From the NCBI RefSeq assembly GCF_900635445.1, contig NZ_LR134117.1:4774001-4838000 (forward strand): a DNA stretch of 64,000 nucleotides, written 5' to 3'. Of the stretch, positions 21,036 through 30,716 are shown piece by piece; position 1 is the first letter of the stretch, and each line of letters begins with the position of its first letter. The notes under the pieces are model-generated. The model made no database searches. It was not told where the DNA came from and saw only the letters and a program-made list of their open reading frames with translations. The position numbers and the translations under genes were made by a program. The DNA is from Serratia odorifera (GTDB taxonomy: Bacteria > Pseudomonadota > Gammaproteobacteria > Enterobacterales > Enterobacteriaceae).

Positions 21036-21732
21036 TCAGCCACCGATCGCCTGCACAAACCGCTGGGTTATCTGTTGCGGTCGGGTAATAGCCCCGCCAA
21101 CCACGACCGCGTGGGCGCCCAGAGCCAGGCAGCGTGCCGCCATGGCCGGCGTTGCCACATTGCCTTCGGCAATCACCGGTCGTCCTACCGCCGCCAACAC
21201 CTCACGCAAAAAGCAAAAATCATCCTGCGCCAACTGGCGCCCCTGCGTTTCCGCGGTATAGCCGTGCAAAGTGGTGCCGATGCAGTCAAAGCCGAGCGTA
21301 TCGGCATTGGATCGCCTCAGCCAGCGTAGCGATATCCGCCATCAGCAACAGCCGTGGGTATTTGCTGCGAATCGCCTGCACCAGCTCAGCCAACGACAAT
21401 CCCCCCGGCCGAGGATGCGCCGTCGCATCCATGGCGATCATCTGCGGCGACAGGCACATCAGCTTCATCGATTTCCCGCAGGGTCGGCGTGATATACACC
21501 GCGCTGTCGGCATAATCACGTTTAATGATACCGATTACCGGCAGCGAGACGGCACGCCACGATCGCCTTCACGTCCTCAACGCCGTTGGCGCGAATTGCC
21601 GCCGCGCCGCCCGGCTTCGGCCGCAACCGCCATGCGCGACATAATATAATCGCTGTGCAGTGGTTCGCCTTCCAGCGCCTGACACGACACCACCAATTTC
21701 CCTTTGATCTGCTGCAACATGGAAACCGTCAT
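21036..21732 (-). CDS. nanE: NanE-type N-acetylmannosamine-6-phosphate 2-epimerase (four frameshifts)
   Basis: NanE converts ManNAc-6-P to GlcNAc-6-P in the cytoplasm. The start MTVSMLQQIKGKLVVSCQA is followed by TIM-barrel family segments: PVIGIIKRDY, MIAMDATAHPRPGG, LLLMADIATLAEA, TLHGYTAET and PVIAEGNVATP. All fit NanE, but four extra bases (near 21619, 21572, 21459 and 21315) break the frame. Removing them gives about 230 residues, the family length. The ATG overlaps the stop of the upstream PTS gene (ATGA), so translation is coupled. Substrate is inferred from family membership. Confidence 0.82.
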
Positions 21733-23286
21733 AAATCCAATAACTCCTCTACTTCGTTTTTAATAATGGTAACGTGCGGGCCATAAATCACCTGAACGCC
21801 GTTGCCGCGCACGATCACCGCCCGAGCGCCGCTGGCTTTCAACTCGGCCTGGTTGACGCGTTGACCATGCTTGAGCGTGACGCGCAGCCGAGTGGCGCAA
21901 CAGTCGAGATCGACCACGTTGTCCTTGCCACCCAGCGCAGCCAGAATCTGCTGCGCGCGGGCCGACGCGGACTGCACCGTTTCGCTGACCGGTGTCGTCA
22001 GCACGCCCCGGTGTTTTGAAATTGAAGCGAACAATCAGAAAGCGGAACGTACAGTAATACAACAGGAACCACGGCACGCCGACCAGCGGCACCCACATCC
22101 AGTTGGTTTTCGCTTCGCCCTGCAACACGCCGAACAGAATGAAATCGATAAAGCCGCCGGAGAAGGTCTGGCCGATGGTAATCTGCAGCATATGCGCCAG
22201 CATAAAAGCCAGGCCGTCAAATACCGCGTGCACCACGTACAGCGCGGGTGCAATAAACAGGAAGGAAAACTCGATCGGCTCGGTAATACCGGTCAGAAAA
22301 GAGGTCAGCGCTGCCGACAGCAACAGGCCCCCGACCCGCTGGCGGTTTTCCGGTTTGGCGGTTTGATACATCGCCAGACAGGCTCCCAGCAGACCAAACA
22401 TCATGGTGATAAATCGGCCAGACATAAAACGCGCGGTGCCAAGGTAAAACTGCTGGGTGGTCGGGTCGGCAAGCTGGGCAAAGAAAATACGCTGGGTGCC
22501 TTCAACCAGTTGCCCCTGAATCACCTCGCTGCCGCCGAGCGCGGTGGTCCAGAACGGCAGATAAAAGATGTGATGCAGCCCAAACGGCCAAGCATGCGCA
22601 ACACGAAGCCGTAGATAAAGGTGCCCAAATAACCGGTGGCCTCCACCAATCCACCCAGGCCAAAGATAAGCTGCTGAACGTACGGCCAGATCGCGGTCAT
22701 CAGCGCCCCCGATAGCCATTGCCGCCAGCGAACTGATAATCGGAATAAAGCGTGAACCACCAAAAAATCCGAGGAACTGCGGCAGCGCAATCTTGTTGTA
22801 GCGGTTATGCAGATACCAAGTCACCAGACCGATCGTCACACCGCCAAACACGCCGGTTTCCAGCGTCTGAACGCCAAGGATCATGCCCTGGCCGACTGCG
22901 CCAGGGTTTTCAGCCGCCAGCGTGCCGTTGATTTTTAACAACGCATTGATGGTGGCGTTCATCACCAGATAGGCAATCAGCGAAGCCAGGCCGGCGGTGC
23001 CCTTATCTCCTTTGGCCAATCCCACCGCCACGCCGACGGCGAACAGCACCGCCAGATTGGCGAAGACGATCGATCCGGCGCTGGCCATCACGCTAAACAC
23101 TCCTTGCAGCCAGCCGATATTCAAAAACGGATACGCTGCAACGGTATTGGGATTGGAGAGCGCCCCGCCGATGCCCAACAGCAGCCCGGCGGCTGGCAGC
23201 ACAGCGATCGGCAACATAAACGATTTACCGAAAAGCTGGGCTTTTTCGAACCAGCTTTTCGACGATGTTTCCCCGATTGATGACAT
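21729..23286 (-). CDS. PTS EIICB of the glucose/N-acetylglucosamine family (three frameshifts)
   Basis: This phosphotransferase permease imports and phosphorylates a sugar. The EIIC part (about residues 1-400) is strongly hydrophobic, with LPIAVLPAAGLLLGIG near 28, PFGLHHIFYLPFW near 240 and GITEPIEFSFLFIAP near 330. The EIIB part ends with DLDCCATRLRVTL, where a Cys is the phosphorylation site. Frame errors: extra base in 22706-22710, missing base at 22586-22587, extra base in 22006-22009. Corrected length is 518 residues. Linkage to NanE and an RpiR regulator suggests an amino sugar such as ManNAc, GlcNAc or MurNAc, but the substrate is not shown. Confidence 0.85.
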
Positions 23287-23315
23287 AAATTTTCCTCGTT
23301 TATATTTTTTATTGA

Positions 23316-23366
23316 TGAAAATTTTTACCACAAATAAAATCAATAACTGAAAATTTTAATCACAAA
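23316..23366. promoter_or_regulatory. paired 19-bp direct repeats, likely RpiR operator
   Basis: Two imperfect copies of TGAAAATTTT(T/A)A(C/T)CACAAA (23316-23334 and 23348-23366) are spaced 32 bp start to start, close to three helical turns. They lie between the divergent PTS gene and its RpiR-type regulator. That arrangement suits a dimeric regulator acting on both promoters. The assignment is inferred. Confidence 0.5.
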
Positions 23367-23457
23367 GATGATCGTCATCACAAAGCGTGGAATTCACTGG
23401 CGGGCGACAACGCCTTTCCGTCACAATAGAAAAAGACCAAATCAAAAGGGTAACGTG

Positions 23458-24282
23458 ATGAATAGCGGAAATTTGTTGTTGCGGCTGCGACAAGATTTGG
23501 CGGGTTACAGCCCGACGCTGCACAAATTGGGGAATTATGTCATCGAGCAACCGTCCAGGGTGCTCTACTTCACGATTACCGAACTGGCACGCGAGAGTGG
23601 CACCAGCGAAGCCAGCGTTACGCGACTTTGCCGCCACCTGGGCTGCAAGGGGTATACCGAATTCAAGATGGCACTGGCACTGTGTGTGCAGCAAGGCACA
23701 CAGGAAACGGCCAACGATCGGAGCATCAGCGAATCACTGGTGGAAGAGAGCGTGCAGGCGCTGCGCGATACCGGAGCGCTGCTCGATCGGCTGGCCTTGC
23801 AGCAAGCGGCACTGGCGCTGCATCAGGCCCGCTCGATACAGATTTATGGCGTCGCCGCCAGCGCGATTATCGGCGATTTTCTGCAGTATAAACTGTTGCG
23901 TCTCGGCAAGCCGGCGCTGCTGTTCAGCGATATGCACCGGGCGGCAATGAATGCCGCATCGCTGGCGGAAAACGACGTGGCGATAGCCATTTCCAGTTCC
24001 GGCTCCACCAAAGACGTTCTGCATGCGGTGACCCTGGCGAAGCAACGTCATGCGCAGGTGATCGTCATCAGCAATAACCAGCGCAGCCCGCTGGCAAAAC
24101 TGGCAAATACTCTGCTGGTGGCCGCCAAACCCGAAGGACCGCTGAACGCCGGCGCGCTGCCGGCCAAGGTCGGGGCGATGTTGCTGGTAGAATTAATGGC
24201 GACCGAACTGGCGCAACGTGATGCCGCCTATCTGCAGTCGGTACAAACCACCGCCAGCGCCACGCTGCCGCTATTGCTGTAG
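23458..24282 (+). CDS. RpiR/MurR-family transcriptional regulator
   Basis: This 274-residue protein has an N-terminal RpiR helix-turn-helix (TITELARESGTSEASVTRLCRHLGC, residues 37-62) and a C-terminal SIS sugar-phosphate-binding domain (IQIYGVAASAIIGD near 127, ISSSGSTKD near 180, VISNN near 201). It is divergent from the PTS-nanE pair and probably senses their phosphosugar product. The ATG at 23458 follows AAAAGGGTAA; an upstream in-frame start adds 30 unconserved residues. Confidence 0.88.
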   Translation: MNSGNLLLRLRQDLAGYSPTLHKLGNYVIEQPSRVLYFTITELARESGTSEASVTRLCRHLGCKGYTEFKMALALCVQQGTQETANDRSISESLVEESVQALRDTGALLDRLALQQAALALHQARSIQIYGVAASAIIGDFLQYKLLRLGKPALLFSDMHRAAMNAASLAENDVAIAISSSGSTKDVLHAVTLAKQRHAQVIVISNNQRSPLAKLANTLLVAAKPEGPLNAGALPAKVGAMLLVELMATELAQRDAAYLQSVQTTASATLPLLL

Positions 24283-24298
24283 TCAGCGATGCGGGTGG

Positions 24299-24643
24299 CT
24301 ACAGGAAACGACCATAAACCGCGTACCCTAGGGCCGCTATCGCGGCCACGTTCAGTACCACGCTGAATATAAACCAGGTTTTAAACGGCTGTTTGCTGGT
24401 TTTATGCCGGAACAGCTGCTGGCCGCATAACGCGCCAGGCCAACCGCCGACGACACCATACAGCAACAGCGTCAACTCCGGCACCCGTCGCCAGGCGTTG
24501 ATCGCCGCCAGCTTGTCCACGCCGTAGATCACCAGCGTCAGCAGGTTCACCAGCAGCAACCACATCCACAGCGGATGCAGGAAAAACCAACTGGCTACAA
24601 ACGCCAGCGCCAACAACAGATAACACACCAGGTTCAATCGCAT
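24299..24643 (-). CDS. DUF1294 family small membrane protein
   Basis: This 114-residue protein with three or four hydrophobic segments starts MRLNLVCYLLLALAFV. The conserved YGVDKLAAINAWRRVPE...LLYGVVGGWPGALCGQQLFRHKT region identifies DUF1294. The function is unknown. It converges with the rpiR gene 16 bp away. A longer start 22 codons upstream is open but reads through the promoter region of ybjT. Confidence 0.8.
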   Translation of the reverse strand: MRLNLVCYLLLALAFVASWFFLHPLWMWLLLVNLLTLVIYGVDKLAAINAWRRVPELTLLLYGVVGGWPGALCGQQLFRHKTSKQPFKTWFIFSVVLNVAAIAALGYAVYGRFL

Positions 24644-24797
24644 AGCAAAGCCCGCATAAAGTGACGGCGCGTAGTGTGACGCCGTGCGGCAATCGTTGCA
24701 ACCACCCATTATCCTTACAAAAAGTGCATTTATACCGCAAAGTTGGCATGCTAGGTTAGGCTGTATTTACCGTTATCTGTTGCATAAGGTCGTGCTG

Positions 24798-26236
24798 ATG
24801 ATCCCCCAACGCATCCTGGTACTTGGCGCCAGTGGTTATATCGGGCAAAACTTGATCCCCCATCTGGCGGCACAGGGGCATGCCATCACCGCCGCTGCCC
24901 GCCGCCTCGAATGGTTGCAGCAGCAACGCTGGCCGCAGGTCGATTGCCGTTATGTCGATGTGTACCAAGTGGAAACGCTGGCGGCCGCGCTATTGGACAC
25001 CGACGTGGTGTATTACCTGATCCATGGCATGGGTGATGGCGACGACTTTATCGAAAAAGAGCGTCAGGCCGCCGAAAACGTGCGTGATGCCCTGCGCTGT
25101 TCCAACGTCAAGCAGGTGATTTTTCTCGGTGCGTTACAGCCGGCAGGGCAAAGTTCGCCGCATTTGCTGGCGCGCAAGTTGACCGGCGAGATCCTGCGTC
25201 AGAGCGGTATTCCGGTCACCGAGCTGCGCGCCAGTATCATCGTCGGGCCGGGCTCGGCGGCGTTCGAAATCATGCGCGACATGGTTTACAACCTGCCGAT
25301 CCTCACGCCGCCACGCTGGGTGCGTTCCAAATCGTCGCCGGTCGCCCTGGAAAACCTGCTGGTCTATCTGGCCGAACTGTTGCACCACCCGGCTGACGAA
25401 AGCCGTATTTTTGACGTTGCCGGGCCGGAATATATCAGCTATCAAACCCTGTTCGAGCGTTTCATCGCCATCAGCGGAAAAAAGCGCTGGCTGATCCCCA
25501 TCCCGCTGCCAACGCGTTTTATTTCGGTGTGGTTTATCATCATGGTCACCTCGGTGCCGACCTCGATTGCCCGCGCGCTGATCCAGGGGTTGAATCACGA
25601 TCTGCCCGCCAACGGCACGCCGCTGCAAGCGTTGATTCCACAGCGTTTAACCACCTTTGACGACGCGGTCAGAGAAACGCTGCGTCGTGAAGATGAAGTG
25701 GTCGACTCCGCCGACTGGGGCTACGACGCGCAGGCTCGTGCCGCTGGCGCCCCGGTTACGGCTTTTATCCCAAACAGGCCGGTTACGCGCTGGACACGCA
25801 GGCTTCCGCCGCGGCACTGTGGCACGTGGTTCAGCAGTTGGGCGGCAAAGAGGGCTATTTTTACGCCAATATCCTGTGGCAGATCCGCGCTCGGATGGAC
25901 GACATGATCGGTAACGGCGTGGTGTACGGCCGACCGCCACGGGAAACGCTGGCGGTGGGTGACGTGGTTGACGGCTGGAAAGTGATCACCATCAAACCGG
26001 AGCGCCAGATGGCGCTGCTGTTTGGCATGAAGGCGCCGGGGTTGGGCCGTCTGGTGTTCAGCATCAGGGATCATGGCAACCGGCGTACGCTGGACGTGCG
26101 TGCCTGGTGGCACCCGGCCAGTTTCAGCGGTCTGCTGTACTGGTTCGCCATGATGCCGGCGCATCTGTTTATTTTCCGCGGCATGGCGAAACGCATTGCG
26201 CAGCTTGCGGAGCAATACGACCACCGTTTGCCGTAG
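24798..26236 (+). CDS. ybjT: YbjT, NAD(P)-binding SDR-type protein with DUF2867 (frameshift)
   Basis: The N-terminus has a Rossmann fold (RILVLGASGYIGQNLIPHL, residues 5-23), then an NmrA/SDR-like region and a C-terminal DUF2867 membrane-associated part (FYANILWQIRARMDD and AWWHPASFSGLLYW). The catalysed reaction is unknown. One base is missing near 25739-25742; restoring a C gives RARWRPGYGFYPKQAG and a 479-residue protein close to the 476 of E. coli. It lies beside ybjS, as in E. coli. Confidence 0.88.
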
Positions 26237-26392
26237 GCAATGCTCAATTGTCGATCAACCGCACAGTTTGCCGCTGTGGATAGGCCCTTTCCGATTGCAT
26301 AGCGCACGAAATCACGAAAGAATGGCACCTTATTTGCTGGGACGCGAATACTGCGCCCAGCCCTCTGATTTTTGGTGAGAATAGAGTTCGTT

Positions 26393-27403
26393 ATGAAGGT
26401 ATTGGTCACCGGCGCAACCAGTGGGTTAGGCCGAAACGCCGTTGAATATCTCCGCCGTCAGGGCATTAAAGTGCGCGCTACCGGTCGTAATCAGGCCATG
26501 GGCAGCCTGCTGGAGAAAATGGGCGCCGAATTCATTCAAGCCGATCTCACCAATCTGGTGTCTTCACAGGCCAAAGCGATGCTGGCCGAAGTGGACGTGC
26601 TGTGGCACTGTTCCAGTTTTACCTCGCCATGGGGTACCGAAGAAGCCTTCGAACTGGCCAACGTGCGCGCTACCCGTCGCCTGGGAGAATGGGCGGCAGC
26701 GTATGGCGTCGCCCAGTTTATCCATATCTCTTCGCCGGCGATCTACTTTGATTATCATCACCATCGCAATGTCACCGAAGAGTTCCGCCCGGTGCGCTAC
26801 GCCAATGAATTTGCCCGTAGCAAAGCCGCCGGCGAGCAGGTGATTGAGCAACTGGCGATGTCCAATCCGCAGACCCACTTCACCATTCTGCGCCCGCAGG
26901 GGCTGTTCGGCCCGCACGATAAGGTGATGCTGCCGCGCCTGCTGCATATGATCAAACACTACGGCAACCTGCTGCTGCCACGCGGCGGCGCGGCACTGGT
27001 GGATATGACCTATCTGGAAAATGCGGTGCATGCCATGTGGCTGGCGACACAAAAAGAGAACACGCCGTCCGGGCGCGCCTACAACATTACCAATCAGCAG
27101 GCGCGTCCGTTACGAACGGTCGTGCAGCAGCTGATTGATGAGTTGGGCATGAAGTGTCGCATTCGCTCGGTGCCCTACCCGATGCTCGACATGATGGCTC
27201 GTGGTATGGAAAAACTGGGCAGCAAAAGCGAAAAAGAACCGGTGCTGACCCACTACGGCGTGGCAAAGCTCAATTTCGACCTGACGCTGGACACCACGCG
27301 CGCCCAGCAGGAACTTGACTACCGACCGATCGTATCGCTGGACGAAGGGATAGCCCGCACCGCCCGCTGGTTAAAAAATCACGGCAAGCTGCACGGTCTG
27401 TGA
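26393..27403 (+). CDS. ybjS: YbjS, NAD-dependent epimerase/3-beta-HSD-like protein
   Basis: This 336-residue extended SDR has the nucleotide motif VTGATSGLGRNAVEYL (residues 5-20), IHISSPAIYFDYHHH near 111 and an active-site-like YANEFARSKAAGE (Y-X-Nn-K) near 140. The substrate is unknown. Its stop codon TGA abuts the amiD stop on the other strand, giving TGATCA across the junction. The start was set at MKVLVTGA, not seven codons earlier. Confidence 0.9.
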   Translation: MKVLVTGATSGLGRNAVEYLRRQGIKVRATGRNQAMGSLLEKMGAEFIQADLTNLVSSQAKAMLAEVDVLWHCSSFTSPWGTEEAFELANVRATRRLGEWAAAYGVAQFIHISSPAIYFDYHHHRNVTEEFRPVRYANEFARSKAAGEQVIEQLAMSNPQTHFTILRPQGLFGPHDKVMLPRLLHMIKHYGNLLLPRGGAALVDMTYLENAVHAMWLATQKENTPSGRAYNITNQQARPLRTVVQQLIDELGMKCRIRSVPYPMLDMMARGMEKLGSKSEKEPVLTHYGVAKLNFDLTLDTTRAQQELDYRPIVSLDEGIARTARWLKNHGKLHGL

Positions 27404-28240
27404 TCAGCGCGCTGGCGGGTACTTCTGCAATAAGGCATCGATAATCGCCTCACTTTCCGCATCCGGCTCACCGCGATAATCGCTGGGCCGGAAATGCATC
27501 TGAAATGCCGCCAACAGGTTGTGCTGCTGCCGCGCGTCCCATTTGGCATCAACCGTATAACCGTAGCGCGCCAGCTTCGCCAGCAGTGGCAGCATCGGCA
27601 CCGGCGCCTGCGGCTTGCGCCCCGCCAGATAATGCTGCACCACGCCCGGATCCGGCCAGGCCCCCACCCCGGCCTGCGCCAGTTGCCGCCAGGGAAAGAG
27701 CGGCCCCGGATCCTGTTTGCGCTGCGGCGCGATATCGCTGTGCCCCACCACATCCACGGGTTGTATGCCGTAGCGGGCAATAATGTCGCGGGCGAGTTCG
27801 GTCAACAGTGCAATTTGTTGCGGCGTGTAAGGCTGCCAGGATTGTGACAGCAACCGACGCTGATAACCGCGGTTGACAATTTCGATGCCGATTGAGGTGT
27901 CATTCAGGCCGCTACGACCGCGCCATTGGCTGGCACCGGCATGCCAGGCACGCATCTGTTCGGGCACCAGTTGATACGCCAACGGCTTGCCGTTCTGCAC
28001 CGGTGGCCGCGCCGGCAACAGATAATGGGCGCTGACGTGTTCGTCAGTCAGGGTCTTGAGCGAGGAATGAAAATCTTCGGCGGTGTAATGCATCACCAGA
28101 AAACGAATACGTTGATCGGCGCCCTGCGCCTGATGAAGGGTTTCCAGCCGATAACCGCCATGGTCGACGATGGTATTCTGCGGTTGGCCCTGGCAGCCCG
28201 CCAGCACCCCGATAGCGGCAATCCATAACCACTTGCTCAC
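27404..28240 (-). CDS. amiD: AmiD, lipoprotein N-acetylmuramoyl-L-alanine amidase
   Basis: AmiD is an outer-membrane-anchored zinc amidase that cleaves murein and anhydro-muropeptides. The lipobox LAGC lies at residues 13-16. An amidase_2 domain follows with FLVMHYTAEDF (zinc His), HYLL, IEIVNRG and VVGHSDIAPQRKQDPGPLFPW (second His). A C-terminal peptidoglycan-binding-like region (PLLAKLARYGY...) completes 278 residues. It is convergent with ybjS and 51 bp downstream of ybjQ. Confidence 0.93.
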   Translation of the reverse strand: MSKWLWIAAIGVLAGCQGQPQNTIVDHGGYRLETLHQAQGADQRIRFLVMHYTAEDFHSSLKTLTDEHVSAHYLLPARPPVQNGKPLAYQLVPEQMRAWHAGASQWRGRSGLNDTSIGIEIVNRGYQRRLLSQSWQPYTPQQIALLTELARDIIARYGIQPVDVVGHSDIAPQRKQDPGPLFPWRQLAQAGVGAWPDPGVVQHYLAGRKPQAPVPMLPLLAKLARYGYTVDAKWDARQQHNLLAAFQMHFRPSDYRGEPDAESEAIIDALLQKYPPAR

Positions 28241-28291
28241 GCGCCCTCCTGGTTTGTCATGCGGCCCGGCGTAATGCCGGGCCTCGCGGGA

Positions 28292-28615
28292 TTAACGCGC
28301 GACCTTTACCGCCGTGCCGCTGACCGTCACCATCAGCATACTGCTGTCTTTGCCGACGGTTTCATAATCAATATCAATCCCTACCACCGCATTGGCGCCC
28401 AGTTCCTTCGCCTGTTCCTGCAGTTCCTGGAATGCCAGTTGACGCGCCTTGCGCAGCTCTTTTTCATAGGCGCCGGAACGGCCGCCGACGATGTCACGTA
28501 CGCCGGCAAAAAAATCACGGAAGATGTTGGCGCCGAGGATCGCTTCGCCGGTGACAACGCCGCAATATTCGCTAATGGTGAATCCTTCCAGAGTTGGGGT
28601 GGTGGAAAGCTGCAT
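28292..28615 (-). CDS. ybjQ: YbjQ family heavy-metal-binding-domain protein
   Basis: This 107-residue cytosolic protein of the UPF0145/YbjQ family has GEAILGANIFRDFFAGVRDIVGGRSGAYE (24-52), LGANAVVGIDIDYE (72-85) and a final VTVSGTAVKV. It forms oligomeric beta-barrel-like structures in homologues; the role is unclear. It is in the same direction as amiD. A GC-rich hairpin at 28263-28283 lies downstream without a T run. Confidence 0.93.
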   Translation of the reverse strand: MQLSTTPTLEGFTISEYCGVVTGEAILGANIFRDFFAGVRDIVGGRSGAYEKELRKARQLAFQELQEQAKELGANAVVGIDIDYETVGKDSSMLMVTVSGTAVKVAR

Positions 28616-28719
28616 GGTGATCTCCTTGATATATGCCTTAATCGCTTTACTCTGACCACCAGTTTAGCATTATGTTCTGCCGCAGGTCACCGGAAGTGCC
28701 GCGCCACGGTTGGCTGACG

Positions 28720-29142
28720 TTAACGGTACAGCGGCAGATTGCCGGTCAGCGCGTTGATTTTCTTTTTCGGCCCGATCAGGCCGAGCGCCACCAGCTCGAT
28801 TTGCTCGCTGGCTACCGCCGCAATCCGTGCACGGTAGTCGTCATAGGTTTTGCATGATTGCGCCAACGCGCTGAACGGCATGCAATAAATCTCGTCATCG
28901 TGCTCGGTACGGGCCAGCAACGCCAGCAGCGCGGCTCCCGATGCACGCAAGATCGGCAACGGTACCGAAATTACCCCGGGGTAATTGACCCCGTCCTGAC
29001 TGGCAACATCCGACCCCACCAGGTTTTCCAGCGTTTTGCCAAAGCCAATGCCGATCACGCTCACCGCATTCATTGACAGCCCCACACCCAGATCCCGATC
29101 GACAATAATGGCGCACTTGTGCACCGCAGCATCAAACTTCAT
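28720..29142 (-). CDS. DUF2000 family protein
   Basis: This 140-residue protein begins MKFDAAVHKCAIIVDRDLGVG, with the DUF2000 hallmark of a Lys-Cys plus IVVD-like strand, then LSMNAVSVIGIGFGKTLENLVG. The family has a peptidyl-tRNA-hydrolase II-like fold, but no activity is proven. It is divergent from an Lrp/AsnC-type regulator with a 170-bp shared intergenic region, so that regulator may control it. Confidence 0.85.
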   Translation of the reverse strand: MKFDAAVHKCAIIVDRDLGVGLSMNAVSVIGIGFGKTLENLVGSDVASQDGVNYPGVISVPLPILRASGAALLALLARTEHDDEIYCMPFSALAQSCKTYDDYRARIAAVASEQIELVALGLIGPKKKINALTGNLPLYR

Positions 29143-29312
29143 TTTTATTCCTTAAAGAAATTAATCAAATTGCATAGCTATTCGCTTCGACAACCTGGAA
29201 ACGACCGAGGATTATTATGCCAGTCACCTTGAGGTAAAAGTGACCTATATGGCTTGAAACACCCGCCAAATTGGGTAGGATTAACCAATTTACAGCCGCA
29301 TAGAGAAATAAA

Positions 29313-29798
29313 ATGAATAAAAGCAGCTTGGAACCGGCAGAGATAAAAATTCTTGACGCTCTGCAACAGGATGCGCGCGTCACTAACCAGACATTAGCCG
29401 ATCAAATCGGTATGTCGGCCTCCCCGTGCTGGCGCAAAGTGCGCAAACTGGAAGATGACGCGGTGATCCAGGGGTATCGCGCGGTGCTCGACCGCCGCAA
29501 GATTGGGCTAGGCGTGATGGTATTCATACGCGTCAGCATCGACAGTCACAGCGCAGCCGAAGCGCTGAAGTTTGAACAGCAAGTCAGCGATTTGGACGAC
29601 GTGGTAGCCTGCTACAGCATCGGCGGCGATGCAGACTTTCTGTTGCAGGTGGTGGCAAGGGATCTGGACACCTACGCCGAGTTCGCCATGTCGGTGATCC
29701 GCCGCCTGCCCGGCATCAAGGAAATGCAAAGCATGTTCGTGCTAAAGGAAATCAAACCGTTCGTGGCATTCCCGATCAAGAAGCCGGCGCAGCGATAA
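29313..29798 (+). CDS. Lrp/AsnC family transcriptional regulator
   Basis: The 161-residue protein has an N-terminal helix-turn-helix (EIKILDALQQDARVTNQTLADQIGMSASPCWRKVRKLE, residues 10-47) and a C-terminal RAM ligand domain (VACYSIGGDADFLLQVVARD, 92-111). It is not Lrp itself, which is longer conserved and lies elsewhere. It probably senses an amino acid and regulates itself and the divergent DUF2000 gene. Confidence 0.9.
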   Translation: MNKSSLEPAEIKILDALQQDARVTNQTLADQIGMSASPCWRKVRKLEDDAVIQGYRAVLDRRKIGLGVMVFIRVSIDSHSAAEALKFEQQVSDLDDVVACYSIGGDADFLLQVVARDLDTYAEFAMSVIRRLPGIKEMQSMFVLKEIKPFVAFPIKKPAQR

Positions 29799-29908
29799 GG
29801 CAAAAAGTGCAGCATCTGATAAAACCTGTCGGGTATTTTGGTGGTAAAGTTTTCTGCGTATAAACTGTAAGTTGTCGATCTTCAAGAAACATCACATAAG
29901 GTAATGAG

Positions 29909-30454
29909 ATGAAAACAAAAACGATTGCGGCGGTTTTACCTTTAGCCCTGGCGTTAAGTGCGTGTACCACCGTCGAGCCGGCCTATAAGGATATTGGCAC
30001 CCGCACCGGCGCGTGCATCGAAGGCGGCCCAAGCCAGGTGGCACAGAGGTTCTACGATCTGCGCATCGAACAGGGTAGCCTCACTTTGCCGGACGCCAAT
30101 CGTCTGGCCCAGTTCCAGCCGTACCTGAGCAAAGTGCTGTATCAGGATCTGCTCAGTGCCAACCAGAACGCAGGGCGCCAACCGGCGGCAGGCGATTTGC
30201 TGACCGGTAATGCCGAAGGCGCCACCAGCGCCAAGGTGGCCAGTTCCTCCACCATTCCCAATACCGACGCCAAGAATATTCCGCTACGCGTGCAACTGAG
30301 CTATCAAAAAGACGGCGGCAGTGCCAAAAGCTGGCAAAACGAAGTGCTGATGGTACGTGAAGGCAGCTGCTGGGTGGTTGATGACGTTCGTTATATGAAC
30401 GTTCCCGCGCATGCCGCCAGCGGCACCCTGCGCCAGATTCTGGAAAATCGTTAA
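29909..30454 (+). CDS. ybjP: YbjP family lipoprotein
   Basis: This 181-residue predicted lipoprotein has a signal peptide ending LSAC (residues 16-19) and a DUF3828 body with YKDIGTRTGACIEGGP, ASSSTIPNTDAKNIPLRVQL and CWVVDDVRY. It resembles E. coli YbjP along its length. The function is unknown. It sits upstream of artP as in E. coli, and a hairpin follows its stop. Confidence 0.9.
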   Translation: MKTKTIAAVLPLALALSACTTVEPAYKDIGTRTGACIEGGPSQVAQRFYDLRIEQGSLTLPDANRLAQFQPYLSKVLYQDLLSANQNAGRQPAAGDLLTGNAEGATSAKVASSSTIPNTDAKNIPLRVQLSYQKDGGSAKSWQNEVLMVREGSCWVVDDVRYMNVPAHAASGTLRQILENR

Positions 30455-30466
30455 TTTTACCGCCGC

Positions 30467-30493
30467 GGCTGCCGATCCCCCCGTTCGGCAGCC
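30467..30493 (+). terminator. hairpin after ybjP
   Basis: GGCTGCCGA pairs with TCGGCAGCC around a 9-base loop 12 bp after the stop. No strong T run follows, so it is a weak intrinsic terminator at best. The 262-bp gap to artP also holds the artP promoter region. Confidence 0.5.
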
Positions 30494-30656
30494 CGTTCAC
30501 CACATTGATTCCGCTGTTTTTTTAATCGAACAAACAAATTTCGCTAGCCATCTCACACCGTGCGCGACAAAACCAGCCATCTGGCGTGCAGTACGATATG
30601 TTGTGCTATTCTTTTATTATCCCGCTGCGCAGTAATAAATTTTAACTCACAAAGAT

Positions 30657-30670
30657 TGCATAAGTATTCT
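30657..30670 (+). promoter_or_regulatory. candidate ArgR box upstream of artP
   Basis: TGCATAAGTATTCT fits the ARG box TGAAT-W4-ATTCA with two or three mismatches, 47 bp before the artP ATG. Arginine-dependent ArgR repression of the art genes is known in E. coli. Confidence 0.45.
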
Positions 30671-30716
30671 GTGGAAGTTAACATTCGCGGCATCAATGTC
30701 TATTCAATTCCGGCGC

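Noticed and set aside
28263..28283. GC-rich hairpin between amiD and ybjQ as a terminator
   Set aside because: No T run follows on the minus strand, and amiD may be transcribed with ybjQ.
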